This document shows positions 44,964 to 55,677 of a DNA stretch of 64,000 nt, in pieces. The notes under the pieces are model-generated. The model ran no database searches. It was not told the origin of the DNA and was given only the letters and a program-made list of their open reading frames with translations. Location: NCBI GenBank assembly GCA_016946835.1, contig JACVTC010000150.1:343848-407847 (forward strand). Direction: 5' to 3'. The translations under genes and the position numbers were made by a program. The stretch is from Neocallimastix lanati (nom. inval.). Lineage: Eukaryota > Neocallimastigomycota > Neocallimastigomycetes > Neocallimastigales > Neocallimastigaceae. Position 1 is the stretch's first letter, and each line of letters opens with the position of its first letter.

Positions 44964-46667
44964 AAATAAAAAATATTTTATTAAGTTAATATGTAAATAA
45001 AATTTATATTTCTAATTCTATTTAATTTGAGAAAAAATGTTTATTTTTAACCCTATTAAGAAATTAAAATTATAATTTTGGTTATTTTTTCTATTTAAAA
45101 TAATATAAATTACCATTTTTCTAAAAATTTTATAAATATTAACAATAAATTAATAATTTATCCTATTAACTTATTTATTAATAAAATTTTGAGATATTTA
45201 TATGAAAATATTTATTTAATAAGAAATAAAAATTATTTTATAAATAGATAAAATAAATTTGTTTGATATAATAATGAAAATAAGTCAATTAATAAAAATT
45301 TTAATTATATATTATTATTAAATATTTCGTAAATTACATTTTTCACTAATTATTTATTGTTTTTTTTTTTAAAAATATTTAAAATTATATTATATAACAT
45401 AAATTTCATTAAATATTTTATTTTAAATTGTATAGTATAAAATATATTAAATGCTTTAATAATTGTGGATATAGTTATAAAAATATATTTTTTTTGCAAC
45501 AACTATAATAAGTATATTTTATATTTTATTAAATTAGTTATATTAAATTATATATTATAAATTAAATCAATTATGAAAAAAATAAACACTGAATAATGGA
45601 ATAAATCAACTATTTTTATTTTGAAAATATTAAATTTTATTAAATTAAATCAATTAATAATATAAATCTTCGATTATACGGTTATTATTTAGCATTAAAC
45701 AATATCGAACATATAAGACAAGTTTAAAAATTTCATTATTGGAATTTTTGAAAATTTGTCATGAATATAATCATAATAAAATTTACATAAAAATATCAAT
45801 AAATGTATAACTTAATATTATAAATATAATAAGAGATTTTTCATTTATTAGAAAGATATTATATTAATTAATAAGAGAAATAAAAATAGAAAAATTGTAT
45901 TATTAATTAAACTATAAATTAATTAATGTACACAATATACTTATTTATGAAATCTTAATATATTAAATATAATACTTTAAAATAAAACATAAAAAATTTA
46001 ATTTTTATTTTCAATATATATAAAAAGAATGAGAATTACATATGAAAAAATAGAACATTATAATTTTCAGTATATTCTTAAATAAATTAAAGAATTAAAA
46101 TTTAATTGAATATTAAGTTTTATTTATAAAGTTATTTATAACTAAATATAAATAAGTTATTAGCGATTTTCAATTTAATGAAATTTATATATATTTATAC
46201 AAAAGATGTTACTTGTTATTAAATAATTTTAATTAATTACATTATATTAAATTCATATTAATAATTTATATTATCATTGTTCCAAATTCATTTAATATAT
46301 AAATTCACAATTATAACATAAAATAAAAATTATATAATATATAAAATAATTATATTTATATAATATGCAATTAAAAAAAAATTAATGTAATTATAAATAT
46401 TATATAATTAATAAAAATTAATATAATTTGAAATTCTATTTGATATTAATATAATATATTTAAGAATTTACCATCCACTCTTCTCTAATAATTATTTATC
46501 TTTTTATAAATAATCCTAATTCATATTTAAAAAGAAATATTTTTAATTAAATTAAATTGTATTCTAAAAATATTTATAAAATTAATAGAAGAAGTAAATT
46601 TTTGGTTGTTATGTTTGTGTTTATTAAAAATGTTTCCATTAAAAGTACATTTAATATTATATCATTT
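44964..46667. other. A/T-rich intergenic region
   Basis: I see nothing but A/T-rich sequence with scattered short homopolymers. There is no coding frame, RNA gene or repeat family. Confidence 0.5.
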
Positions 46668-46850
46668 TTCTCCTGTATATAAATTATAATTTTCTTTGCA
46701 ATGAATATTTTTTGAGAAAGTTGAGCTACAAGATGAATTCAGATAATTTTTGTATCTTCTTATATTTGGTTTATCTCTATAAATTAGTAAGATTGACGAC
46801 TTATAATTTTTACTTGTGATTAAAACTATTGGTCTATTTGTCCATATAAT
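46668..46850 (-). pseudogene. Short coding-like fragment
   Basis: About 60 codons on the minus strand read without a stop and with coding-like composition, including IWTNRPIVLITSKNYKSS and CSSTFSKNIHCKENYNLYTG. There is no start codon. It lies beyond the 3' end of the decayed lectin gene and could be its last piece. The family is not recognised. Confidence 0.3.
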
Positions 46851-46903
46851 ATATATGATAAGATCGATTAAAAAATATTTACAATATTCTATATAAATGA
46901 ATA

Positions 46904-47455
46904 TTATGAGTAGTTAAAATATTAATTTTATTAAAATATGAATTTCCATCAATATAACTCTTGCTATTAGTATCAAAAATTTGAAATAGTCATTAATATA
47001 CAATTTAATAAAAGAAAAACCACATATTGTAAATGATTTCATCATTAAAATATTTTTTCAATAATATACTACTTTATAATTTTTTATTTTTAGAAATTAA
47101 AAATTTTTAAAAAAAAATATAAAAAAGTAGTATATTATTAAAAAAATATTTTAATGATGAAATCATTTACAATATGTTGTTTTTCTTTTATTAAATTGTA
47201 TATTAATGACTATTTTAAATTTTTGATACTAATTGCAAGAGTTATATTGATAGAAATTCATATTTTAATAAAATTAATATTTTAACTACTCATAACTCTT
47301 GCAATTAGTATCAAAAATTTAAAATAGTCATTAATATACAATTTAATAAAAGAAAAAAACATATTGTAAATGATTTCATCATTAAAATATTTTTTTAATA
47401 ATATACTACTTTTTTATATTTTTTTTTAAAAATTAAAAATTTTTAAAAACATTTT
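46904..47455. repeat. Three-armed inverted repeat (arm, reverse arm, arm)
   Basis: Arm 1 (46904-~47098) is followed by its reverse complement (~47105-47291) and then by a second forward copy (47292-~47455). For example, TAGTCATTAATATACAATTT occurs forward near 46992 and 47324, and its complement near 47198. ATGAGTAGTTAAAAT at 46904 is mirrored at 47277. Either adjacent pair could form a ~170-190-bp hairpin. Terminal target duplications are not evident. Confidence 0.9.
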
Positions 47456-47599
47456 ATTTTTATAAAATAGTAAAATAACTATAATTATATATATTATTCT
47501 ATTCACTAAATATATTTAAACAAATGTATTCCAAGTTATACATTTTGATTTATATAATTTAAGATTATAATTAAAATAACTTTTATAATCGTCATTTGT

Positions 47600-48349
47600 T
47601 ATTTGGTTTTCTCTTCCTACCATCTTTGCAAATTTATAATATGATCTGGATCTACTATTTTATTTGGTAAATTATTAATATCATCAATTACAAATGTATC
47701 TTCGTCAAATAATATTGAAAGACTATTATGAAATTTTTATATAGAATAACTATTATCACTTAACTTTCCTTTATTTTTTTCATTAACAAATGACATCATA
47801 TCATGGAAATTTTAATATATTTTACATAATTCATTTTATGATCTTCACTTAATGAATTTATATCTAAAGTTTCAAATATTTCACATAAACTATTAAGAGC
47901 TTTATTTAAATTATTTCCTTCTCCAATACAACTGTAATCTATTTCTGAAGATATTTTTCCATCTTCAAACATTACTCCTAAACTATATATTAAATTACCA
48001 TTATTTATATTTACTATACTCAATAATTTATTAAGATTAATTATAACATTTTTTCTATAATATTTAGAATTTAAATTTTAATATATTTTAAATTATAAAT
48101 CTTTTCATTTCCTTTATTTTCACGTATAATATTAAATTTATTTTTATGTAAATTGTAATCTCTATTGAAATATTTTTCTAATTTTTCTATATCGTTACTA
48201 TTTATATTTTTTTTATATTTAAATCATTATTGTATTTGGAATTAGATATTATATTCCAATTTATTAATTGCATCATTAAATCCAACTGTATAATCATTAC
48301 TTTCATATTTATTAAACTTATTGATATTTTTATTATAAATTATAGATAA
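47600..48349 (-). pseudogene. C-terminal remnant of the decayed lectin gene
   Basis: Frame-switching pieces with coding composition remain: DYTVGFNDAINKLEYNI, then SLGVMFEDGKISSEIDYSCI (47796-48023), then FDEDTFVIDDINNLPNKI near 47700. They have no lectin motif, and I do not recognise the domain. Confidence 0.5.
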
Positions 48350-49776
48350 CTATTTCCAAGCATCTAAAAGATTTTCTGCATTTTTATCTTGAAGATCACC
48401 ATTATTTGAACTAATTTCAGGATATTTCCATTTAATAGTATTATCAATTTTCCAAACAATTGAACGAGTATTTTTATCACAATATAATTTACTATTTTTA
48501 GATATTTTATTATAATAAATATTGTATATATCTTCATCGGTTTTATCTTTAAAGGAAATATTATTACTTCCAACGACAATTTTATATAAATAACTTGAAT
48601 TATTTTTTGAATATTTTATTTCAGTGGATATTTTAGATTTATGATCTCTATAAAGTAATTTACCATTAAGAATAATCATTGAATAATTTCCACAGTATAA
48701 CATTTCTCCTTCTCTAAAAGAGTCTCCTATTTTAATTTCAGAAGAATTGAATGGTCGGTTATATATATTTTTAAGAGTCCATTTATATTCTCCTGTACTT
48801 GATTTTAATATTAGATTATCGTCGATATTAATTAATTCATAATATTTATCCTGTTTGTAGTATTCTTCATGTAATATATATTTGTTATTATTAACAAAAA
48901 TATTTCCATTTTCGTTCAATGAATGAGAAAATAATGGTTCCTCTAAATTCAAATATTTTGTAATGTTAAAGTAATATTTATCGTTATTGTAGAGTAATAA
49001 GTTGGAAGATAAATGTAAGTTATTAGTCACACCATTAACATTTCGTTTGGACAAATCATTATTTTTATCTATAGAATTACTTAAAGCTACAAAACTATTT
49101 AATGAATAAATATTATTACATTCATCATTATTTGAAATTAGGTTATTACAAGGTTTATTTCCATAAATTTCCCAGACTGTATGTGTTTTATTTTTAATGA
49201 TTAATTTATCATTAATACCATCATATGTTAATCTCATATTTTTGTTATTTTTAATTATTAATTGATTATTGATATAAAAATTATCATTTAATATAGACAA
49301 ATTATTTATTCCTTTATAAACACCATTACTAAATTCTAAACCATGTTTATTTGACAAATAAATAAAATTACCACCGCCAGTATTCGATATCATTCTATCT
49401 TAAGTTGTAAAACTAGTATCAGCTATAATTCTATTATATAAACCATATGATTTTTCATAACCATTAACATTATTTAAAAATCTAACTGGTTTTAATCCCC
49501 ATACAGGTTGCCATTGCTTTACATCCATAATCATCAAATTAGGATATTCCAGGTTAATATTATTTTCGATGGATAATCTATAATATTTACTATTTTCATC
49601 ATTTGGTAATTTAACAATGATATGTTTTTTATTATCTTCGCAATATAAATATAATCCATTTTTCTGAAGTTTTAACTCTTTAATTTTAGAATTCGAACAT
49701 TCAGCTATTGTAGAGGATTGATAATTATTATCATTATTTAATTTGTAATTATAAACTAACTGAGCATTAGTTACAT
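48350..49776 (-). pseudogene. Bulb-lectin-like repeats, distal part of the decayed gene
   Basis: The frame is recovered near 49795 (FDAYLNVTNAQLVYNYK), stopped near 49397, and resumed with a 347-codon stretch from the ATG at 49393. That stretch has at least three lectin-like units (NNKNMRLTYDGINDKLII, ELINIDDNLILKSSTGEY). The ATG at 49393 lies inside the continuing frame, so it need not be a real start. It ends at a TAG (48350), after which the same frame reads on (LSIIYNKNINKFNKYES). Confidence 0.6.
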
Positions 49777-50683
49777 TTAGATAGGCATCAAAATGGATAT
49801 CAAAGATTCACCTGGTAATAAGTTATTCAAGTAATGCTTATCAATATATTGTCCAATAGTTTTGTTATAATAATTATATTCTTTAGGATCTGAAAATAAG
49901 TTATAAATATAATTATTTCTTAATTCTTCACTACAGGAAGATATACTATAAACAACTTTATTTGTGTATCTAATATGAGTATTATAATTTCTTACTGGCC
50001 AAGAGCTCCAATATCTGTTATGATCTTCATCTTCAATATATAATTCACCATTATCAGACATAATTAAACTAAATTTATAATTGTTTAATATTTCATCTAT
50101 TTCATCTTTAGTTTTTAATTCATTAATATTATAGGTTTGCCATAATAAATAATTATATTTATCTCTTAAAATTAATTCGCCTAGTGGAGAAAAAGACAAT
50201 TTATAAGGACTCGAAAATGTTTCAATATTAGCTGTTAATGATGACCACATAGTTCTAAAATTTTCTTTAATTACTAAATTACCTGAAGGTTGTAAATAAA
50301 ATTTATACTTACCGTTATTGGAAACTAAAGCTTCATTTTCATTCATAACTGTATTACAATTTAATTGAAGTTGATATTTAAATTTATTAATAACTTTATA
50401 ATTGATAGTATTATGTTTATCATTAATATTTTTAGGTACTGTTTTAGTTTCGAAAGCTAATGGCATATTATACTCTCTTTGGAAAACTATAACCAATATA
50501 ATTAGAATTTTCACCAGGTTGAATTTCTAATATTCTTATACCAATATCATCGTATAATGTTAAATCACACTCATCACTAGCTTCTCTATCCGTTAATACT
50601 AAACTATAACCATTTTTACCATAATAACCAACATTAAATGGTAAATGTTTAGGTAATGAATCCCAAATAATAACTTCTTCATC
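49777..50683 (-). pseudogene. Bulb-lectin repeats, middle part of the decayed gene
   Basis: After the TAA at 50684 the same frame continues with DEEVIIWDSLPKHLPFNV and on to about 50490. A frameshift then leads into a 200-plus-codon frame containing ALVSNNGKYKFYLQPSGNL and FRTMWSS, the hallmark G-x-Y-x-F...G-x-L...W-S-S pattern of bulb-type lectins. A second unit follows (MSDNGELYIEDEDHNRYWSS). The open frame here begins without an ATG, so it is not a separate gene. Confidence 0.7.
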
Positions 50684-53455
50684 TTATCTGTAATAATTAA
50701 AACCATTATGATTGTCTTGTGGTTCATTGGTCGGAATTAATAATTTTGTAGAAGTATTACTATTAGTTGAGACATTAACATATGATGATGTAGTTGAACT
50801 AGTTTTAGGGGTTGAACTAATTTTAGTAATTGTACTAGTATTAGTAATTGTACTAGTTTTAGTAGTTGTACTAGTTGTTAAATTATTATATTTTTTATCA
50901 ATGTCATCGAATCTTCCGCGTTTACTTAAATTCTTATTGCTATTACTATTATAGATATCGTCATTTAATGCTTGATACTGCGCGAAAATATTCTTAGCAG
51001 TAATTACTAAATGTCCATTATTAGCAATAAAAAACTTAGGGTTATATTTATCAATGTAATCAATTTTATTGGACCATCGAATATTACTTTCTTTAAATTC
51101 ACCTTGACATAATGCTAATTCACCATTATTTAATAAACCAAAATGCCATTTACCATTTGGAGATGAAATACATTCACCTTTATTTAATACTTCTCCTGAA
51201 AGTAATGAATTTTTATTTATTCTTTCTTTAATAGTAATAACCTTTCTTATAAAATTATTATCTTCAATATTAATACTATCCATATGTAAATCATTATTTG
51301 GATTATTACATTCAATAATGGATTGTATATTTCCTAAATATTTTATAGTGTGAATACTTTTTTGAAAAGTTACATAAGATTTATCGGTTTCTTCATTATA
51401 ATTACCACAAGCCCAAATGTTAACTTCTGATAAAAATCTAGGGTCTACTGTCAAATTGAAACAGCCATTTTCAGCAATCGGCCATTCAAGATTTTTTGTA
51501 AATTCGATGGTAGTAGAATTGGTTTGAGATTTAGTATAGGTATGTTCCACTGATCTATCAATAGCTTCATCCATAGATATGTCGTTAGTATGAGAAATAG
51601 AATTAGATTTCCCGAATGAATAACTATTTGAAGAAGAAGTAGTTTTGGATTTTTCATTAGACCAGTTTCTATCTTTAGTATATGAATTTGTTAATGAATT
51701 AGAAATAGAATCAGATTGTGAAGTTTCTTCGGTACTAGTTTCTGAATGACCAACAGTAAAAGCATCTGAATATCCATTACTAGTAGTCCACGTATCACTA
51801 ACACCTGATGTAGTAGTATAAGTATCAGACCAATTTTTTGATTCAGATTTAATTCCTCCCCAAGTTCTACCTGTAGTATGAGTATCACTGGTTGATCTTG
51901 TACCTGCTAATGCTATATTGAGTTCTTGATCTAATTGAAGTTTATTAAGTTCACGTTGAAGTGCTGAATCTTCAGCAGCTATCTTTTCTTGAGAATCTAT
52001 TGATCTTGATGATATATCATTGGCATTTCTAGCAATATCATTAGATGTTCCTGCTATATTATTAGCATCTCTAGCAATATTATTGGCATCTTCAGCTTTT
52101 TTATTAGCATCTTCAGCAATCTTATTAGCATCTTTAGCAATTTCATTTGCTCTAATTTGTTCTTCTAAACCAGCTGCATTAATAGCTGTATTAGCTACTT
52201 CACATCCTGCTTCAACCTCATCTGTATCTATTCCTAAAAATCTTTTATTTAAATGAGTTAAATTTCTTTTTTTATGACTATTTTTAGCTTTATTATAATC
52301 ATTAAGATCCATACGAGAGTATTCATCAGTATGGGACACCTCTTCACTTTTACTCCAATTTGTTTCATTAACAGTTTCACCTCCATCTGTTCTAGAATGT
52401 GTTTGTTCTTCACTGATTGTGTGGGCATAAGATTCATCATGACTAGTAGAATGAGTATTGGATGTGTCATCAGTTACACTTTCAGAATTAGAAATTGAAT
52501 ATGAAATAGTTCTTTCGGCTGCATTAGATACACTATTTGATTCTGATTCTGATAGAGAGTTACTATCTGTAGAAGATAACGACAATTCCAAAATTGTATT
52601 AATATCATCTGTATATGAATTAGTATTACTAGTAACAATTCCATAGGCTTTATGATATGTATTACCATTAGTATCTGAAATAGAAATTGAATCTTCAACA
52701 GATTTGGATATTCTTATACCACATGAAATAGTAGCTCCTTTCATATTATAAACTAATCCACATTCATTAATATCTATATTTTCCCCAACTTTAATATTAT
52801 CGCTTCCATTCAAGTCTTTGCCACTTCCTCCAATAGGGCTACCTATATTGGTAATAATATTAACTTTATCAGCATTTTTAATGCCAACCATTAAACTTTT
52901 ATGATATGGATTATAAGCTGGATTAATACTGATTAATGGAATACATTGTAAATTAGTTATATTTAATTTTTTATACAAATTTTCATAATACTCTTTTATT
53001 TCTTCTTTACTATTTAAATTGTTGACATTGATAGAATCTTTATTTGATATTTTTTCCCTTTTATTAATGATACCAATTTTTTTATGAGAATTATTTAATT
53101 TGTCATTTCTATTGATTATTTCTATATTTTCGTCAAATTTATTATTTAATTTTTCAGTTTCTATTTTTCCTGTTTTATTTTCTTTATTTAATTTATTGGT
53201 ATTAACATATTCATAATAAACTCCTATATTGTTAACCAACGTATTGTTACCACATATTGAAACTCCAAACCATGTTGGTCCTGAATATTTAGCATATTCC
53301 TCAATAGTTTCAAAATAAATTGTTTCATTATTAGAATTAATATAATAAGTATCAACTACTTTATTAATACCATCATATCCATAAAGACAAAACTCTTTTT
53401 TTGCTAAAGAATTATTAGTAAATAATATTGTTGCTAATAGCGAAAAAAAATTCAT
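50684..53455 (-). CDS. N-terminal part: secreted Ser/Thr-rich coiled-coil protein with a bulb-lectin domain
   Basis: This is a 923-residue frame with an ATG start and a signal peptide (residues 1-~19). A Cys-containing N-terminal domain is followed by a serine-rich segment (~280-400) of alternating polar residues. Near ~440-490 a seven-residue repeat of the form IAxDANx occurs about six times, a clear coiled coil. A second Ser/Thr/aromatic-rich segment (~510-650) contains repeats like SGVSDTWTTSNGYSD. A bulb-type lectin-like unit (GECISSPNGKWHFGLLNNGE) is at ~755. A Thr/Ser-rich linker, likely O-glycosylated, precedes the stop. KR sites (HLNKRFLG, LSKRGRFDD) suit Kex2-like processing. Bulb lectins bind mannose-type glycans; the substrate here is unknown. 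Confidence 0.65.
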   Translation of the reverse strand: MNFFSLLATILFTNNSLAKKEFCLYGYDGINKVVDTYYINSNNETIYFETIEEYAKYSGPTWFGVSICGNNTLVNNIGVYYEYVNTNKLNKENKTGKIETEKLNNKFDENIEIINRNDKLNNSHKKIGIINKREKISNKDSINVNNLNSKEEIKEYYENLYKKLNITNLQCIPLISINPAYNPYHKSLMVGIKNADKVNIITNIGSPIGGSGKDLNGSDNIKVGENIDINECGLVYNMKGATISCGIRISKSVEDSISISDTNGNTYHKAYGIVTSNTNSYTDDINTILELSLSSTDSNSLSESESNSVSNAAERTISYSISNSESVTDDTSNTHSTSHDESYAHTISEEQTHSRTDGGETVNETNWSKSEEVSHTDEYSRMDLNDYNKAKNSHKKRNLTHLNKRFLGIDTDEVEAGCEVANTAINAAGLEEQIRANEIAKDANKIAEDANKKAEDANNIARDANNIAGTSNDIARNANDISSRSIDSQEKIAAEDSALQRELNKLQLDQELNIALAGTRSTSDTHTTGRTWGGIKSESKNWSDTYTTTSGVSDTWTTSNGYSDAFTVGHSETSTEETSQSDSISNSLTNSYTKDRNWSNEKSKTTSSSNSYSFGKSNSISHTNDISMDEAIDRSVEHTYTKSQTNSTTIEFTKNLEWPIAENGCFNLTVDPRFLSEVNIWACGNYNEETDKSYVTFQKSIHTIKYLGNIQSIIECNNPNNDLHMDSINIEDNNFIRKVITIKERINKNSLLSGEVLNKGECISSPNGKWHFGLLNNGELALCQGEFKESNIRWSNKIDYIDKYNPKFFIANNGHLVITAKNIFAQYQALNDDIYNSNSNKNLSKRGRFDDIDKKYNNLTTSTTTKTSTITNTSTITKISSTPKTSSTTSSYVNVSTNSNTSTKLLIPTNEPQDNHNGFNYYR

Positions 53456-55048
53456 TATTGATATTTTTATATTAAAATATTTTGTTATATTTATTTGAAA
53501 TAAGAAAAATCATTTTAAAAAAAAAAAGTAAATACCCCTAATTATTTGATTATTATATTAATGCATAAATTTTTAAAAAAATAAATTTCTATCCTTTTTA
53601 ATCTAATATATATACATATATATAAATGGATCTACAGATAGATTAAGGTGTATTCATATTAAATATAAAAGTACAATTATCGTCTAATCCATAAAGAGGT
53701 AATTCTTCCAATTCTTTTAATTCTATATAATTTTTGAAAACATTATTAGGAACATTTAATAATACATCAATAAATTTTTTTTCGTCAAAAACAAAATCTT
53801 TGTGATAAAAAATAATTTTATTATTTTCATAAGTTATAATATTCTCATCTACTTTTATAAATGAAAGTAAATACTTTATTATAAATTTATTATTCTTATT
53901 ATGTATTAAGGAAATAATATAACTAATTTGAATTAAAAATATTTCTTTATTAAAATTTATATCTAATGTAAAAATATAATTAATATCATCTAATAATTTT
54001 TGAACTTCTTTTGAATTATTTAAAATATGTTTTGAAAAAAGTTTTTCTTTTTTTGATTTAGAATTTTTATATTTTAAAAATTTGAAATTATGCATTATAA
54101 TATAATGTAAATTATTATAATTTATATTTTCAGGATATTTAATTTTATATTTCATTTGTTTTAATTCATTAATATTAAATCCATATCGTTTTATCAATAC
54201 ATCATTACCAATAAAATCAAATAAATATTCAGGATTATTAATCTCATAACATAAATATTTTTCTGAAAATAATACATTAATAAATTTTTCAAAATATTTA
54301 TCTTCATGTTCTACTATATATTTTTTTGGCATATATATTTTATTTGAATATTTTTGTAAAATATTTAAAGGAAAATTTGGACTAAAATCAAATTTATGAT
54401 TTATATGAGAAGGAATTTTTATATTATATTTTTCAAGTAAATCTGAACAATATTTTAACATATTTTCATCATAACCTATTTTAATTATAGAATAAACTAT
54501 ATTAAATATTTTATCGAAACTATAAGTTAGTAAATAATTATTAAATATATTGTTGTTACGATTAAAATAAAAGTAATCAAATATTTCAAAAGTAATATTA
54601 AACATTTTTGTATAAACTTGAATAAATAAATAATAAACATTATTTGTAATATATTTATATTTATATAAATTTTTTAAAATTAAAGTATTATCATGTAAAG
54701 AATTAATAATAAATGAAATATATTTATCATTTTCTTCATTAATAAGTTTATTCATAAAAAATTTATTTATTATAATTAATTTAGTAAAATCATACTTATT
54801 ATTATATAATGAAAATATATTATATTTATCAAAATTTTCTATAATTTCAAAATAATGATTATAATGTGAATTAGTATTGATCATAAAATATTGACGAGCA
54901 AGAATACTTATATCTACTAAATAATCATGATTTTTTAATTTGTCATGTTTAAATAATGGTTCATAAAGAAATATTCCTTTTTTTGCCAATTGTAATAAAA
55001 TTTTTTCGTTACAATTACCATTCAATTCTTCATAAAATAATTCTGTAT

Positions 55049-55062
55049 TCTCTTCTACTATT
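55049..55062. repeat. Left target-site duplication of the SINE
   Basis: TCTCTTCTACTATT is repeated exactly at 55472-55485. The flanks outside the pair differ, and joining through one copy restores an uninterrupted coding start. Confidence 0.9.
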
Positions 55063-55471
55063 TGTAGAGGGCGGGGTTCGAATCCTCGGCATGGCACCAA
55101 ATAATCGGATGAGGTTTCTATCCTGGGATATCATGAGACCACACGTGATGTCCATAAGGCTTTCCCTCAGATGATTATTTCACCCAACCCTGATACTACG
55201 CTTTGAATTGAAGCATAGACCTTGATGATTGTAAAATTTCCAATCGCCAATGATTACACCCACTAGGGAGGAGTTAATGGTTCCGTTCTGATGCTCGTGG
55301 TCATTAGAGATATATGTAGGAACGTTAGGAATGCATCTCTGGGCAGTGTGTAACGACGATTGAGAGCGGCGAAGCTGATACAGTATGCCAATAACTCATC
55401 ACCTTACAGTTAATTAATAACTGTATGGCCATATGGGAGATGGGTACCCATATGTGCAAGTCTATGTTCAA
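55063..55471 (+). mobile_element. SINE-like insertion with tRNA B box and 14-bp target duplication
   Basis: This GC-richer 409-bp block interrupts an A/T-rich gene. TCTCTTCTACTATT flanks it on both sides (55049-55062 and 55472-55485), the signature of target-primed retrotransposition. The left end holds a perfect RNA polymerase III B box, GGTTCGAATCC (55075-55085), within a T-arm-like hairpin followed by GCATGGCACCA. No A box is visible, so the tRNA head is only half present. The body is unrelated to tRNA and contains inverted repeats (CATATGGG...CCCATATG; CAGTTA...TAACTG). There is no A tail. Confidence 0.8.
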
Positions 55472-55485
55472 TCTCTTCTACTATT
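55472..55485. repeat. Right target-site duplication of the SINE
   Basis: This is the exact partner of 55049-55062. It is followed by GTCAT, the complement of the native start ATG AC. Confidence 0.9.
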
Positions 55486-55677
55486 GTCATTATTGATAAT
55501 TATTAAATCTTGTTTAATAAATTTATTAAAATAAAAAAAAATCATTTTGTATTTATCAATTAATTTTTTTATAAATTTATTAAACTAAAATTTAATAATA
55601 AATAAAGTTTATTAAAAAAAAACTAAAAATTAATATATATATATATACATGTAAGTTTTATGTTATAAAATTTAAAT

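Larger units (their letters stand above)
47600..53455 (-). pseudogene. Decayed secreted multi-domain bulb-lectin gene (whole locus)
   Basis: One gene appears to run from the ATG at 53455 to about 47600, because related lectin-like sequence continues across stops and frameshifts. The frame is stopped at 50684, stays readable in the same frame to about 50490, shifts, and shifts back near 49795. Stops follow again near 49397 and at 48350, and the frame shifts once more before 48023. Several breaks are substitutions (TAA, TAG), so sequencing indels alone do not explain them. Domain order is: signal peptide, N-terminal domain, Ser/Thr-rich strands, heptad coiled coil, Ser/Thr-rich strands, then several bulb-lectin repeats. 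The 5' 2.8 kb may still give a secreted product. Confidence 0.7.
53643..55490 (-). pseudogene. Ankyrin-cluster-type protein gene, start codon cut off by a SINE
   Basis: A ~470-codon body (from about 55060 down to 53643) has no ATG at its beginning; the open frame runs into the SINE, where it reads as an antisense tRNA B-box peptide (CRGFEPRPL). Removing the insertion and one copy of the 14-bp duplication joins the body in frame to ATG ACA (55490-55485), giving MTIVEENTELFYEELNG. The protein is rich in Asn, Lys, Ile and Tyr and predicted helical, like the ankyrin-like genes at 31-38 kb, but no clear ankyrin consensus is seen. The body has no stop codons, so the disruption is probably recent. 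The next in-frame Met is about 73 residues into the open frame. Confidence 0.75.

Noticed and set aside
53643-55100. Gene starting with the peptide MVPCRGFEPRPL
   Set aside because: That start is TTG within the SINE and the peptide is the antisense of a tRNA B box; the native ATG is at 55490.
55063-55110. A functional tRNA gene
   Set aside because: Only the T-arm half and a CCA-like end are present; no D arm, anticodon arm or matching acceptor 5' strand lies upstream.
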